From: Paralithodes platypus
Lineage: Eukaryota > Arthropoda > Malacostraca > Decapoda > Lithodidae
DNA length: 64,000 nt
Assembly (NCBI GenBank): GCA_032716605.1
Contig: CM064519.1
Location: 22,459,688-22,523,687, forward strand
Direction: 5' to 3'
The notes beneath the pieces were generated by a model. The model saw only the letters and a list, made by a program, of their open reading frames with translations, was not told where the DNA came from and ran no database searches. Position 1 is the stretch's first letter, and every line of letters starts with the position of its first letter. This document shows, one piece after another, positions 24,027-35,362 of this stretch. The position numbers were made by a program, and so were the translations under genes.

Positions 24027-24386
24027 CTACTACTAATAATAGTAGAAATAAAAGCTGGTGTATTATCGCAATAAAGAGAGAGAATTAAGCAATACGAATT
24101 TGGCTATTATATACAGTACTGTATTTGATTGCATCAATTTCCAGATGCAGTCAAATTTGTATTGTTTCGTTATACCTCTAGATTTCTAATACTATATGAC
24201 CAGTTCATACACTGCAATAGGCTACGGTACCTTTCGTATTGCAGAGCGCATTGTCTCTGAACGCAGCCCAGTTCTTCACATCAACAAATCAATAGTTTCA
24301 AATCAAGAGACCACCCTTGAAGTTAACCAGGCGAGGAACACACTCCAGAAGAGGATCTACTAAAAATACATGTAAATTTAACTATA
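24027..24386. other. No gene recognised
   Basis: Unique-looking sequence between two Tigger-type elements; short TACAGTACTGTA word near 24113. Confidence 0.4.
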
Positions 24387-24699
24387 CAGTCCTCCCTCGG
24401 GTAGCGCGGCTTTGGACAGTGCGGTTTTGGTCTAACGCGGGTACCCCTAGTGTGCCGAGTCAGCATCTAACACGGTTTTATTTATGTAGCGCGCTCTGTG
24501 GTCGGCTGGGGGCTCGGCATCTCCCGCCATATCTCGGCCGTGACGTCAGACTCGGTAGACTCGTGACGTCAGACTCAGCTAGGCTCGGCTCGGCTCGGCC
24601 TCCCCCACGCTTGGGTAGGCCTAGTCCTACGCCGCGTCTCTCCGGGATAACATAGTGCCCGTCCAAATAGTTTCTGTTCTACCAAGTATCACCGCAACC

Positions 24700-24933
24700 A
24701 TGCCCCCACCACTCAAGCGCCGCAAGTTCACTTATGCAGAGAAGCTAGAGGTGGTGAAGAAGGTGGAATCTGGTACCAAGAAGGCACATATTGCCCATAC
24801 TTATGGGGTGAATGAATCGACAATACGAACAATCTTCAAGAATAGAGACAAGATACGAAAAGTTCTCAAGGGTAACCCAGGCGTAGCGAGTCAACATGCC
24901 TTTAAGGTAGCCAACCCTGTTCTCAAGACGAAC
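24700..24933 (+). CDS. Truncated Tigger transposase, DNA-binding part
   Basis: ATG in a good context (accATGc) at 24700. About 78 codons: PPPLKRRKFTYAEKLEVVKK, AHIAHTYGVNESTIRTIFKN, then RDKIRKVLKG and a stop. This is the CENP-B/psq-type helix-turn-helix that binds Tigger ends. The longer in-frame start at 24655 is less likely. The frame stops where the second DNA-binding helix bundle should begin. Confidence 0.75.
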
Positions 24934-25006
24934 TGAGAAACTTGTTGGTCATTATATTGATTGCCAAAGCAGGAGGGGGGTCCCTCTTGAGGGGGTTCCC
25001 ATAAAA

Positions 25007-25714
25007 ATGGGAATTGACTTCATTGTCGAGAGTTGGAACTCAATCAACCAGCCCACTATCCACCACGCATGGAGGAATATTTTGGAGGGGTTACCTGGCC
25101 ACAAGCTAGACCTGCCAGGTGAGCGTCAGAGGGTAGAAGCTGCGGTTGAACAGGCAGTGGCAGCAGCTCGTAACGTGGCAGGCCTACAAGATATCAACGA
25201 GGAAGACGTCCAAGAGATGATTGTTCCACCTGAGCAGGATCCCGAGGACTTACTGCAGGAATTGGATGAGGAACTAGCGGATGAAGAAGCGCCTGCCGAA
25301 GATGGAGTTAACGATGGAGACCCTATCACCAGTGACTTACGTGAGATCGTCGAGTTGGCTGATCGCTTGGCTGACCGTATCCAGAACAAGGATCCAAATA
25401 GGGATAGGGCTCGAGCAACGTCTATGCAACTCTCAACTCTGCTGAGACACTACTCTGAGATGTTTACTGAGAGGGTCAATGCTCGCCAACAGAGAAGGAT
25501 CAGAGACTTTTTCCGTGACCGCCAGGAACAGCAGGAACGGCAGCAGGGTGACGATTCGGAGGAGGAAGAACGCCAGCTGGGTGACGATTCGGACTCCCTC
25601 CCTTCTGACGTTGACATTGACGACAACATGTCATTGTTCTCAGGGTTCGGCGATGACGACCAGAACCTGGGAAGGCCTTCAACCTCCTCAAGGCCTTCAA
25701 CCTCCTCTCAGTGA
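25007..25714 (+). CDS. Tigger transposase C-terminal remnant
   Basis: The open frame of 235 codons starts within the transposase (FIVESWNSINQPTIHHAWRN resembles the region after the DDE core, where Tigger proteins have a conserved A-W segment). An acidic tail with EEDVQEMIVPPEQDPEDLL and a low-complexity end RPSTSSRPSTSSQ follow. No catalytic aspartates are present. The frame upstream to 24933 is broken, so expression of this piece is doubtful. A (GGGGA)n and GA-rich tract follows at 25735-25806. Confidence 0.6.
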   Translation: MGIDFIVESWNSINQPTIHHAWRNILEGLPGHKLDLPGERQRVEAAVEQAVAAARNVAGLQDINEEDVQEMIVPPEQDPEDLLQELDEELADEEAPAEDGVNDGDPITSDLREIVELADRLADRIQNKDPNRDRARATSMQLSTLLRHYSEMFTERVNARQQRRIRDFFRDRQEQQERQQGDDSEEEERQLGDDSDSLPSDVDIDDNMSLFSGFGDDDQNLGRPSTSSRPSTSSQ

Positions 25715-25734
25715 CGCCCATCTTGGTGTCGTGG

Positions 25735-25806
25735 GGGAGGGGAGGGGAGGGGAGGGGAGGGGAGGGGGCAGGCAGGCGGGCGGGCGGGAGAGAGAGAGAG
25801 AGGGAG
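25735..25806. repeat. G-rich tract (GGGGA)n / (GGGC)n / (GA)n
   Basis: Consecutive G-runs of four or more separated by single A, then ggcgggcggg and a GA run. The pattern is suitable for G-quadruplex formation on the plus strand. Confidence 0.8.
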
Positions 25807-25888
25807 GCGACGCACCACATCCACAGCACCACTCGACAAGGTAATGAACAGTAACTTACCTGTGTGTCTCATTTCATAGATATGATCT

Positions 25889-28800
25889 GTATTTACCTAA
25901 TTGCCTAATTGTATTTACCTAATTGTAGTTTACAGGAGTTGAGCTAAGCTCGTGTTGTCCCGTCTCTCAGTCTACTTTTTATCCAATTTTTTCTTGAAAA
26001 TATGGATGTTCCTTGCCCCTACCACCTCCTCCTCCAGCCCATTCCATTTGTCAATACATCTATAGGGGAAGCTAAACTTCCTGATATCGTTCTTGCAGGT
26101 AGGTCTTTTTACTTTGTAGCTGTGGCCTCTAGTTATTCCTGTATCCATAATTAATATATCCTCCCTATCCAGCCTCTCCAGCCCCCGGGTACATTTGTAC
26201 ATCATTATCATGTCTCCTCTCTCTCTCCTCTCTTTTAGACTCGGTAGATTTAATTTGTCTAGCCTCCCTTCATATGGCAGTTCTCTGAGACTTGGAACCA
26301 ATCTAGTGACTGCTCTCTGGATTCTTTCTAACTTGTGAATATGCTTCTTTAGATGCGGGACCACACCACTGCTGCATACTCCAATCTTGGTCTAATCATA
26401 CTCTTCATAATTTTCGCTACCATGGTCTCATCCAAGTAGTTCAGAGCAACTTTCATATTCCCGGCCATTGCATACATTCCGCTAAAGAGCTTGTTAATAT
26501 GTTTCTCTGGCGACAAATTATCTTGTATAATCAACCCTAAATCTTTTTCTTTTTCGGCCTTGCTAATTATATTATCTCCCATCCTGTACTCCCAATTTGG
26601 TCTATTCACACTTCTTCCCATATTTAACACACGGCATTTACTTATATTAAATTTCATTTTCCACTTGGTGCTCCATTCGTATATTTTATCTAAATCCCCT
26701 TGCAGCTCCTCACAACTACTTTTATTTGTTATTTGTCTCATAATTTTTACGTCATCTGCAAACATTGACATGTAAGAGTTTATGCCTAGCGGCAGGTCAT
26801 TCACGTACATAAGGAACATGAGAGGTGCCAACACAGATCCCTGCGGCACACCACTCTCAACTTTCCGCCATGATGAGTAAGTTCCTCTAATGTTGGTCCT
26901 CATTTCCCTATCTGTTAAATAGCTCTCCATCCATTTCAGCAAACTCCCCCTGACACATCCTAGCGTCTCAAGCTTAGATAACAATCTCTTATGTGGTAGG
27001 TCCATGTTTTAGGTCCTATCCTATTTATAATTTATATTAGCAGTTTGTCTCTTCTGCTTCGTGCACACAATGTCACCTTTCACTTTTATGCAGATGACAC
27101 CCAGATTTATGTGAGAATCACAAATATAGTTGATATACGGAGTAAGATGGAATTGTTGATGTCTGATATCAAGAAGTGGATGAGAGCGAGAAAACTTAAA
27201 CTAAATGATGGTAAAACTGATATTCTCATCATCCGAGGAAATAGAAGAGCTGATGATATAGTGGGTGCCCTCTCCATCAATGTGGGTGGATCTCAGCTGC
27301 GACCGGCCAACTCTGTTCGAAATCTGGGTGTATATGTGAACTCCCGATTAGATTTCAAAGAGCATGTAAACCAGATAGTTAAAAGTTGTTACTTGCACAT
27401 CAGAAATCTCTATTTGGTGAAGCCGTTTTTAACCAGACGTTGCCTCCTGACGTTGGTTCACTCATTGGTCTTCTCTCGTGTTGATTATTGCAATGCCCTG
27501 TTGGTGGGTCTTCCAAATTATATTTTGAAGAAAGTTCAGTCTGTTCTTAACAGGGCCGCAAGACTAATTTTTGGTGTTCTACCTAGAACTCCTACTACAT
27601 CTCTTCACATAGAACTGCACTGGCTGCCAGTAAGAGCGAGAATAGAATTTAAGTTGTGTTTGGTGACTTTTAAGGTTCTCAAATTTGGTGAGCCTAGGTA
27701 CCTTGCGGAGCTTCTCAGACGCCCACCGGCACACCATGGTGTAGTTGTGCGTCATGACAATGACCCTTTTCGTCTTGATGAACCAAGGGCTTTCCAGCAG
27801 TCTTCTTTCTTTGAGAGGTCATTCTCCTACATGGCTCCGAGGTTGTATAACAGGTTGCCGCTGTCCATGAGACAACTGAGTTCTGTTGAATGCTTCAAGA
27901 GACAACTTAAGACTTTTCTCTTTGAGAGAAGCTATGATCTTGAGAGAGGTGTCATGACAGATGGCTATAGAGTTTAGGCTATTTTGCCACTGCTAGTGAT
28001 TGTTAAATGTGTGTTGTATATAAGCCTTCTTTTGATGCATTGATTTTTGTTCTTTTTTCTTTCTCTTTTCGAGCGCTAGTGAATTCTTCGGAAAAATTGG
28101 CGCTTATGAGAAATAAGTAACATGCTTATTATTATTATTATTATTACCTTATCGAATGCTTTGGAAAGGTCTAAGTAGACGCAGTCCACCCATCCGCCTC
28201 TTTCTTGGAGTACATCTATCACCCTACTGTAATAACATAGCAAACTGGTAACACAAGATGTCCCTTCTCTGAATCCAAATTGCTTTGGGGTTATTATCTT
28301 CTTTCTCTCCAACATTTTCATCCATCTCTTCCTAATTAGCTTTTCACAAATCTTGCATACAATACTAGTAAGTGAAACTGGTCTATAGTTTAGAGGGTCC
28401 TCAGTGTTTCCATTCTTGTATATCGGAATGATATTAGCTCTTTTCCATTCAACCAGGAACCTGTCCTTTATCTAAGGAAGCTTGAATTATGTCCCTCACT
28501 GGCTCCACTAATTGCTCTGCACACTCCTTTAAAACCCAGGCAGACACTTCATCCGGTCCCATAGCTTTCCTTACTTCAAGTCCTCTCATCGCAGATAACA
28601 GCTCATCTCTAGTTATTTCAATCTTACTAAGACCACTCTCCAGTACTCCCGCCTGTGGTTCGTCAAAACCTTCCTCTCTAGTAAAAACTGACCCCAATTT
28701 GTTATTCATTACCTCACACATGTCCGATACATTTTCATACGTCCTAGCATCAACTCTTAATTTAGTAATTTGTTTCTTTGCCTTCAACTTACTGTTTATA

Positions 28801-29093
28801 TATTTATAAAATAATCTAGGGTCACTTTCACATTTATTTACTATGTTCTTCTCATAGTTCATTTTAACTTGCCTAATTATGTTAACATATCTATTCCTCT
28901 CCTGTTTATATTTATTCCGATTACTCTCAGTGTTCCTTCTTCTTAATCTAGCCCAAGCTGCATCACGCCTACCCAAAGCTCTTTTGCATTTCAAATTAAA
29001 CCAATCTTTCTGCTTAGTAAAATTTCCAGTTTTATATCTTGGGACAAACAGATTGGTTCCTACTCTATAAATTTCGAGGAATCCACTATATTT
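25889..29093 (-). mobile_element. LINE-A, tail of aattaggtaaata units, split by LINE-B
   Basis: Minus-strand frames in order: RYKTGNFTKQKDWFNLKCKR and NRYVNIIRQVKMNYEKN (28994-28449), KAMGPDEVSAWVLKECAEQL, REGTSCVTSLLCYYSRVIDV and YLDLSKAFDKV (28321-28150). After the LINE-B insertion come PHKRLLSKLETLGC, SGVPQGSVLAPLMFLMYVND and the catalytic MFADDVKIM (27005-26349), then RRERGDMIMMYKCTRGLERL to the stop at 25972. It is a CR1/Jockey-type element without endonuclease. The 3' end holds two to three copies of a tattta/cctaattg unit. Near-identical 3' ends occur at 30733-31241; a related element is at 38237-40528. Confidence 0.87.
27008..28146 (+). mobile_element. LINE-B copy 2, TTA-tailed, inside LINE-A
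   Basis: The plus-strand frame 27045-27977 includes the catalytic FYADDTQIYV and extends through the C-terminal region described for copy 1. The insertion splits LINE-A between AFDKV and PHKRLL. The tail is (TTA)n at 28128-28146. The frame is open throughout, but the N-terminal reverse-transcriptase half and the endonuclease are missing. Confidence 0.87.
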
Positions 29094-29319
29094 ACCTTGT
29101 ACGTACCTACGTTGTAAAATAGGGTTAGGTTGTCTGTTACTAATGTTTGATCCATATTTGGTAAGGTTATTGGGTGGTAAATGGTCAAAAAGGTGACTTT
29201 GGGGAAGTCGTCAGAACCAATAGAATTAATCCCATAAGTTCTTTGCTTTGTGTAGCGCGTGTTTGCGTAGCGCGGCGCGGTCCCAGTACGATATACCCGC
29301 GCTACCCGAGGGAGGAGTG

Positions 29320-29664
29320 TATAGAGATCCTAAAGTAAGTGCAAAAAATGTACAGTGCCATGAACAAGACATGAAAACTAAGCCCAAACATAAAAAAAAA
29401 AATGTATTGTAGAGACACAACAGTTTTAGGTTATCTTGAACCAACTTTATTTGTGATTGAAATTATACCCTAAACTATTGAGACAAAATGTCTTACAGAT
29501 AAATTATGGGGTAACAAAAAAATAAAAAATAAGTTATTCGCAGAAACTAAAAAAAATATATGAATGTAGTTATTCACGGATAGCAGACATTGATATTTTG
29601 ACTATTATCCATATGAAAAAATATATGATAATACAAATATTCTACTACTATTATCCTATACGCT
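29320..29664. other. No gene recognised
   Basis: AT-rich flank of the Tigger-type element. Confidence 0.4.
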
Positions 29665-30058
29665 GACAGTGCACAGTAGATTAGGTCTTGGAAAGGTAGA
29701 AAAAAAGTGGTGCATACCCATGTGCAGTATGCAGAAAAGGGGTGGGCGCGAATTCAGTACAATGTAGAGTCTGCCGCTGCTGGGTACATCACGGGAAGAA
29801 GCGCTGCACTAGAATAAATTGAGAAATATGTATGCATAGTATGCAAAGGTGAGCTTGTGTTCAATGACCAGCTCGAGAGTGTTAACTATGGCAATGAGGC
29901 ACTGAAGATGGTGGACAAGTTTTGCTACTCTGCCGGTGGTGGGGCTGAGACCGACACTATCACCAGAATAAGATGCGGCTGGGGAAAGTTTAGAGAACTG
30001 CTTACCATGAGAAGACTCCCCCTCCCCTTGAAGGGAAAGGCGTACGCTTCATGCGTTA

Positions 30059-30415
30059 AGCTCGGTTCACACATGCACGAATTAACGTCCCATCCGTCCC
30101 CGACCCCTTACTTCGCCGTGCCTAGGCGGCGTCCTTTTTGTGCATGCATAAAATGGTCGGTGTGGGTCGGGGCAACTGCCAGAAAACGTCATATGCCGGG
30201 ACACCCACGGGACACACACGGAAGCAGTCGTCGTCTAGACGCAGCCTGGCGGCATTCTAGACGCCGACTAACGGGATGAGAACGGCGGGAAAAAAATGGT
30301 GGAACGGCCCTTGTGGCCATCGTGGCCACATGGGGCCTCCAGATTGATGCCGTCCTGCCTATTTTCTTAGTCGGGGACGGACGGGACGTTAATTTGTGCA
30401 TGTGTGAACCGAGCT
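30059..30415. mobile_element. Harbinger-like MITE, 357 bp
   Basis: Terminal inverted repeats of about 46 bp (agctcggttcacacatgcac at the left; its near-perfect complement gtgcatgtgtgaaccgagct at the right). Uninterrupted LINE copies read gcgttagaagcg across this point. The TTA on the left suggests a 3-bp target typical of PIF/Harbinger, though the right copy is altered (TAT). Confidence 0.8.
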
Positions 30416-30732
30416 TATGAAGCGCAATAACATATGCTTCAGAAACGTGGCCCGTCAAAGCGGATGATATAAACAAAATGGAACGCAACAAGATGAGAAA
30501 GGTGAGATGTATGTGTGGTGCCAAACTGCAAGATAGGATATCTAGTGAAGAGCTGAGAAGATTAGGTACAGTATTAAGAATATCAGTGATGAGATGCGTA
30601 CTAGTAGACTTGGATGGTTTGGACATGAGGAGAGGATGGATGAACTAAGTTGGGTGAAAAGATGCACGTCCATGAACGTGGAGGGAGCTGCACGAAGGGG
30701 CAGACCAAGAAAGACGTGGGATCAGACCTTGT

Positions 30733-31241
30733 ATTTACCTAATTGTATTTACCTAATTGTAGTTTACAGGAGTTGAGCTAAGCTCGTGTTGTCCCGTCTC
30801 TCAGTCTACTTTTTATCCAATTTTTTCTTGAAAATATGGATGTTCCTTGCCCCTACCACCTCCTCCTCCAGCCCATTCCATTTGTCAATACATCTATAGG
30901 GGAAGCTAAACTTCCTGATATCGTTCTTGCAGGTAGGTCTTTTTACTTTGTAGCTGTGGCCTCTAGTTATTCCTGTATCCATAATTAATATATCCTCCCT
31001 ATCCAGCCTCTCCAGCCCCCGGGTACATTTGTACATCATTATCATGTCTCACCTCTCTCTCCTCTCTTTTAGACTCGGTAGATTTAATTTGTCTAGCCTC
31101 CCTTCATATGGCAGTTCTCTGAGACTTGGAACCAATCTAGTGACTGCTCTCTGGATTCTTTCTAACTTGTGAATATGCTTCTTTAGATGCGGGGACCACA
31201 CCACTGCTGCATACTCCAATCTTGGTCTAATCATACTCTTC
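30733..31241 (-). mobile_element. LINE-A 3' end, second copy
   Basis: Almost base-identical to 25889-26400 (a few substitutions and one extra g near 31194), including the stop and the duplicated tail unit. 5'-truncated at 31241. Its near identity to the copy 5 kb away indicates recent activity of this family. Confidence 0.88.
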
Positions 31242-31375
31242 TCTGGTCTGATCTTGAATCAAAGAACCACACAAGTGAGGCAGCTCTGAACAGGACAGCC
31301 TGGAATGCCACCATTAGGACATGAGACCAGAACTGCACTCCGTGTGGAGCACTCAGTCTTCAAATATGTGTATAT

Positions 31376-34133
31376 GTGTACATATATACATACATACATA
31401 AAATTATAAGACTGAGTGCTCCACACATACGTGCAGTTTCAGTTTCTTGTCCTAATTGCGGCGTTCCAGGCACCCTGTTAAGGGCTGCTTCACTTGTCAA
31501 GTTTTTAAATTTGAGATCGGCACGTATAGTCCGATCCCAGGTCTTCCTCGGTCCAACCCTTGGTGCAGCTCCCTCCACAATCACAGACCTGCATCCTTTC
31601 ACCCAATTTTGTTCATCCATTCTCTCCACATGCCCATACCATCCCAGTCTACTTGTACACATCTCCTCGCTAATACTCTTAATACCTAAACGTCTCCTCA
31701 GCTTAACATTTGTTATTATATCCTGCAGCCTGGCCCCACACATCCATCTTACCATTCTCATCTCATTACGTTCTATTCTGTTGACATCCTCTACTTTAAC
31801 GGCTCATGTTTCTGAGGCATACGTCATTGCACTTCTAACACATGAGGCATACACCTTTCCCTTCAGAGGGAGAGGCATTCTTTTCATGGTCAGAATTGGC
31901 AGCAGTTCTCTGAACTTCGCCCAGCCACATCTAATTCTAGAGACAGTGGCAGCCTCAGCCCCACCACCGGCAGAGATGGTATCTCCTAGGTAACAAAGCT
32001 TGTCCACCAGCTTCAATGACTCATTTCCAAAATTCACAGCCACAGGATCATCATTTAACACAAGCTCACCTTTACACAATACGCACTCAAATTTATCGAT
32101 TTCTGACTTATCTTTCGGCAGGGGTCATTTTGTTCTACTACAGCGCTTACTCCTATGGTGCACCTAACATCGACAGATGCTACACCGAATCGAGTTATCG
32201 CCCACACCCTTTCCACACACTACACATGGGTATGCACCGCTCTTTTCCACATTGCCTCGTCTCAATCTACAATGCATAACCTTGGTTTTGTTAATATTGA
32301 CTCTTAAACCCTTGCTCGCCAATCCCTCTCTCCATCTTCTGAATTTGGCCTCAGCATCTTGCAAATTGTCAGCTATTAGGACTAAATTATCTGCATAAAA
32401 CAGTTCCCACGGGAGTTCGGATCTAAAATCTCTAGACAGTGCCTCCAGGACCATAAAAAAAGAGGAGGGGGCTTAACACTGAACCCTGATAAACTCCAAC
32501 ACGGACTGAGAACTACTCACTCAGTACACCTTTCACCCTCACCGCAGTTCGCGAATCCTCATACATCTTCATTATCACGCACCAGCCACTCCTCCACACC
32601 AAGTTTCCTCACAGCCCACTGCACAACATCTCTAGGCATCCTGTCTAGGGCCTTCTCCAGGTCTACAAACACAAAGTAAAGATCCTTGCCTTTTAGTAAG
32701 GATCTTTCCTGTATCTGCCTGACTATGTAGATATCATCGGTTGAACCACGTCCTGGTATAAAACCATACTACATATCATCAATGGAGATGCTTTGCCTGA
32801 TCAAACACTCAAAAGACTCTCTCACAGACCTTCATGATTTGGTCAAGCATTTTCAGGCCCCTACAATTACCTCTATCTAGCGCATCCCCTTTTCCTTTGT
32901 ACAGTATATATTTATTATTACGGTAAGATCTCACATCAAATGAATATTAGGTGCCAACAAAATTGCGTTAGATCCAGATTCGTTAGATGTAAATACATAA
33001 ACTAATGGGAAAAATGGTAATTGGTCTCAAAATTTAGGCCAAGTCCCCATTTTTCATCTATTTTTGCCCTTCCGAGTACTATTTTGAGACATAAAATAAA
33101 TACAAATCATGTAATATATTAATTATTAGTTGAATTAATAATAAACCAATTTATGAGTGAATAATGAGGTGTGTAGGTTAGACGATGTCTAAGATATCCG
33201 AGGCAGGGAGGCTAGGCTACTGAGAAGCGCCGCGCAACTCCTCCCTCTCTCCGTGTAGGCCTAGCCCTCTTCACTGGTACTTTTCTCTTCCGTTCTTACA
33301 TGTTTCCATTCTCTGCACTCCCACCTCCAGTACCTGAGGCTTGGCGTAATACACCGCCAGACAATTGTTAGATGGGACGGAACTTCAAAAGGTTGGAGCT
33401 AGATAAGCAATTTAGAACACGCATCGAGTATGGCGTGGACTGACGATAGCAGGGTTACCAAATACAGTCCGCTAGATAGTAAATAAATGCTGAAAATCGC
33501 TAGAATAATGCCACAATCTCCAAAATATTACTAACAAAATGACCAAAATCTCAAGAATATCGCTAGAATTCATGTTGCTAGATGTAGCCTACAAATTTGC
33601 CTCTAGATCAAGTAAATATCTCCAGATCTAGCGGGAAAGTAGCTAAGTTGGCCAACACTAGACGATAGTGGCGGGGAGGGAGGGAGGGACGCCAGGAAGC
33701 GTTAAAACATTCAGCGATCGGCGGGAAATTTGCAAATTTGATCCCGGGCACCCAGAATAATTGCCGTTAGATAGGAATTTTGGATCGTTAGTTACGAGAT
33801 CGGGTAGGGCTCCAAATGGGTCGTCAGATGCAAATTCGTTAGATCAAAATGCGTTAGATGCGAGATTCCACTGTAGACTTTTGTGCCAATCCTCGGGGAC
33901 TTTCTTATCTTTAATAATGGTATTTATCATCTCGGTGACTAAGCTGACACCAGTCTCCCCTGAGGCTTTTATCATCTCGGCGACAATGTCAGACCACCCT
34001 GGAGCTTTACCGTCCTTCATTTTATTGATTGCGTTGCTCACTGCAGCTGGTGCTATCAAAGGAGGGGGTCCAGATATTGTTTTTTCGATACTAAGCTGTT
34101 CCTTATCCCATTCAAACTCTACATTTAGCAATC
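31376..34133 (-). mobile_element. LINE with PHD-like finger, split by a pogo-like MITE
   Basis: Minus-strand order: ALLNVEFEWDKEQLS-type and AINKMKDGKAPGWSDIVAEM, KVPEDWHKS (34131-33876); MITE 32902-33873; then KGKGDALDRGNCRGLKML, DLEKALDRMPRD-type, MVLEALSRDFRSELPWELFY with a mutated catalytic box (ADN for ADD), KGLRVNINKTKVMHC, the finger YPCVVCGKGVGDNSIRCSIC (32454-32164), CKGELVLNDDPVAVNFGNES, YLGDTISAGGGAE, and the C-terminal domain to 31360. Many frameshifts. The copy begins 22 bp from the exon 3 donor. Confidence 0.82.
32902..33873. mobile_element. pogo/Tigger-like MITE, 972 bp
   Basis: Flanked by TA; right end gcgagattccactg and left end cagt..., with a partly matching cggtaagatctcacatc inside. 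Words gttagat / gcgttagatgcga recur near both ends. No transposase frame. The insertion interrupts a LINE whose reading continues on both sides. Confidence 0.7.
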
Positions 34134-34155
34134 ATTAGATAGACTTAAGACCCAC

Positions 34156-34367
34156 CTCGCCCTCCTCGGTGAGTGCCAGTGAGTGGTGTGAGCCGGCAGC
34201 AATCTTCATGACCCGCTTGTTATGTAGGTGTGTGGTGACCAGGTAAGGTGTGAGGCCCTGGTTGGTGGACCCATTACCAAGCTGACAGTAACCATTGTGG
34301 CCCCAGGAGTACAGTTCTCCGCTACCTGTGTAGGCAAGCACGTGTGGACCGCTTCCAAACGCTATAC
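34156..34367 (-). CDS. RCBTB1: RCBTB-like coding exon 3
   Basis: Acceptor ttgcag at 34368-34369, donor GAG|GTGGGT at 34155. The 212-nt exon supplies the last two bases of codon 77 and residues 78-147. Seen: GSGPHVL, the blade LYSWGHNGYCQLGNG (from residue 95) and the return GSHHSLALTEEGE. These are classic RCC1 repeat signatures, and the GSGPHVL stretch is characteristic of RCBTB proteins. Only about 22 bp beyond the donor, a 5'-truncated LINE fragment begins (34133 leftwards), so the intron 3 insertion almost touches the splice site. The donor is GTGGGT rather than GTAAGT, slightly weaker than its neighbours. Confidence 0.94.
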
Positions 34368-34617
34368 CTGCAATTTTGTACAATATTTTGTAGTGTACAG
34401 TACACTTTTTATTCAAGTTCTAGTGGTAATTATACTTTAAATAAATAATGTAAAGTAAATTTGGATAACAATTTAAACTTTCCAAAATTATAAATAAATA
34501 ATATTATAGTTTTACATTGTCAACTAAATTTGTCATATCGGTGGTGTACAGCAAAGTAGCCAACATATACTGTAGTTGTCATACAGGGTGGGGCTGAATT
34601 CAGTTACCCACCTGGCA

Positions 34618-34721
34618 GAAATTGGCAATGCTTCATTTCTATACATTTGTATAGCCAGGCAGTAGACTGTGTGAATCATCCTTTGGGGATCACGGCGTCG
34701 GGCAATAGATAGATAGATAGA
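34618..34721 (+). mobile_element. 3' stub of the GATA-tailed LINE
   Basis: The last codons (SFGDHGVGQ and stop, cf. PFGDHGVRQ at 9027) and a (GATA)n tail at 34705-34721 survive. The part homologous to the LINE is only about 50 bp. Confidence 0.65.
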
Positions 34722-35017
34722 ACAATTACATATATTGCCTTATATAATATAATAATATAGCCTACTCTAATAGTGCGTAGCGTGATAATTATAGATGATA
34801 TCATGCACTAACTGGATAAGTTATATTCCATTTTCAATATACTGTATTGAAAAATGAGAAAATAGCAACAATATTTAAAATACGAATGTCGTGTTCTGGA
34901 CTTATGTATCTACTCCATGCAAGTGTTTTCAACCATAGAAAATTCGGAAAATTTATGTACAGTATGTATCTACAGTATGTATATACTCAGGCACATACCC
35001 TATAGCTGGGGGTAGCC

Positions 35018-35345
<328 letters not shown>

Positions 35346-35362
35346 CACACACACACATCTAA

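Larger units (their letters stand above)
24387..29319 (+). mobile_element. Tigger-type element lacking its catalytic core, with nested LINEs
   Basis: Left terminal repeat at 24387 (after TA) CAGTCCTCCCTCGGGTAGC; right end at 29300-29319 is the reverse complement (GCTACCCGAGGGAGGAGTG, then TA). It encodes an N-terminal DNA-binding piece (24700-24933) and an acidic C-terminal piece (25007-25714), but no DDE region. A LINE insertion occupies about 25889-29093, and that LINE is itself interrupted at 27008-28146. The own sequence of the Tigger element is therefore about 1.7 kb. It cannot transpose by itself. Confidence 0.85.
29665..31385 (+). mobile_element. LINE fragment, TGTA-tailed family, with two insertions
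   Basis: Plus-strand pieces: a cysteine-rich PCAVCRKGVGANS..CRVCRCWVHH region (about 29715-29790), CKGELVFNDQLESVNYGNEA with KMVDKFCY (29840-29930), GWGKFRELL, KAYASC, then ASETW-like and TSRLGWFGHEERMDELSWVK (30430-30720), and the 3'UTR with TGTA/CATA-type tail at 31245-31390. It is interrupted by a Harbinger-like MITE (30059-30415) and a LINE-A 3' end (30733-31241). Not functional. Confidence 0.78.
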
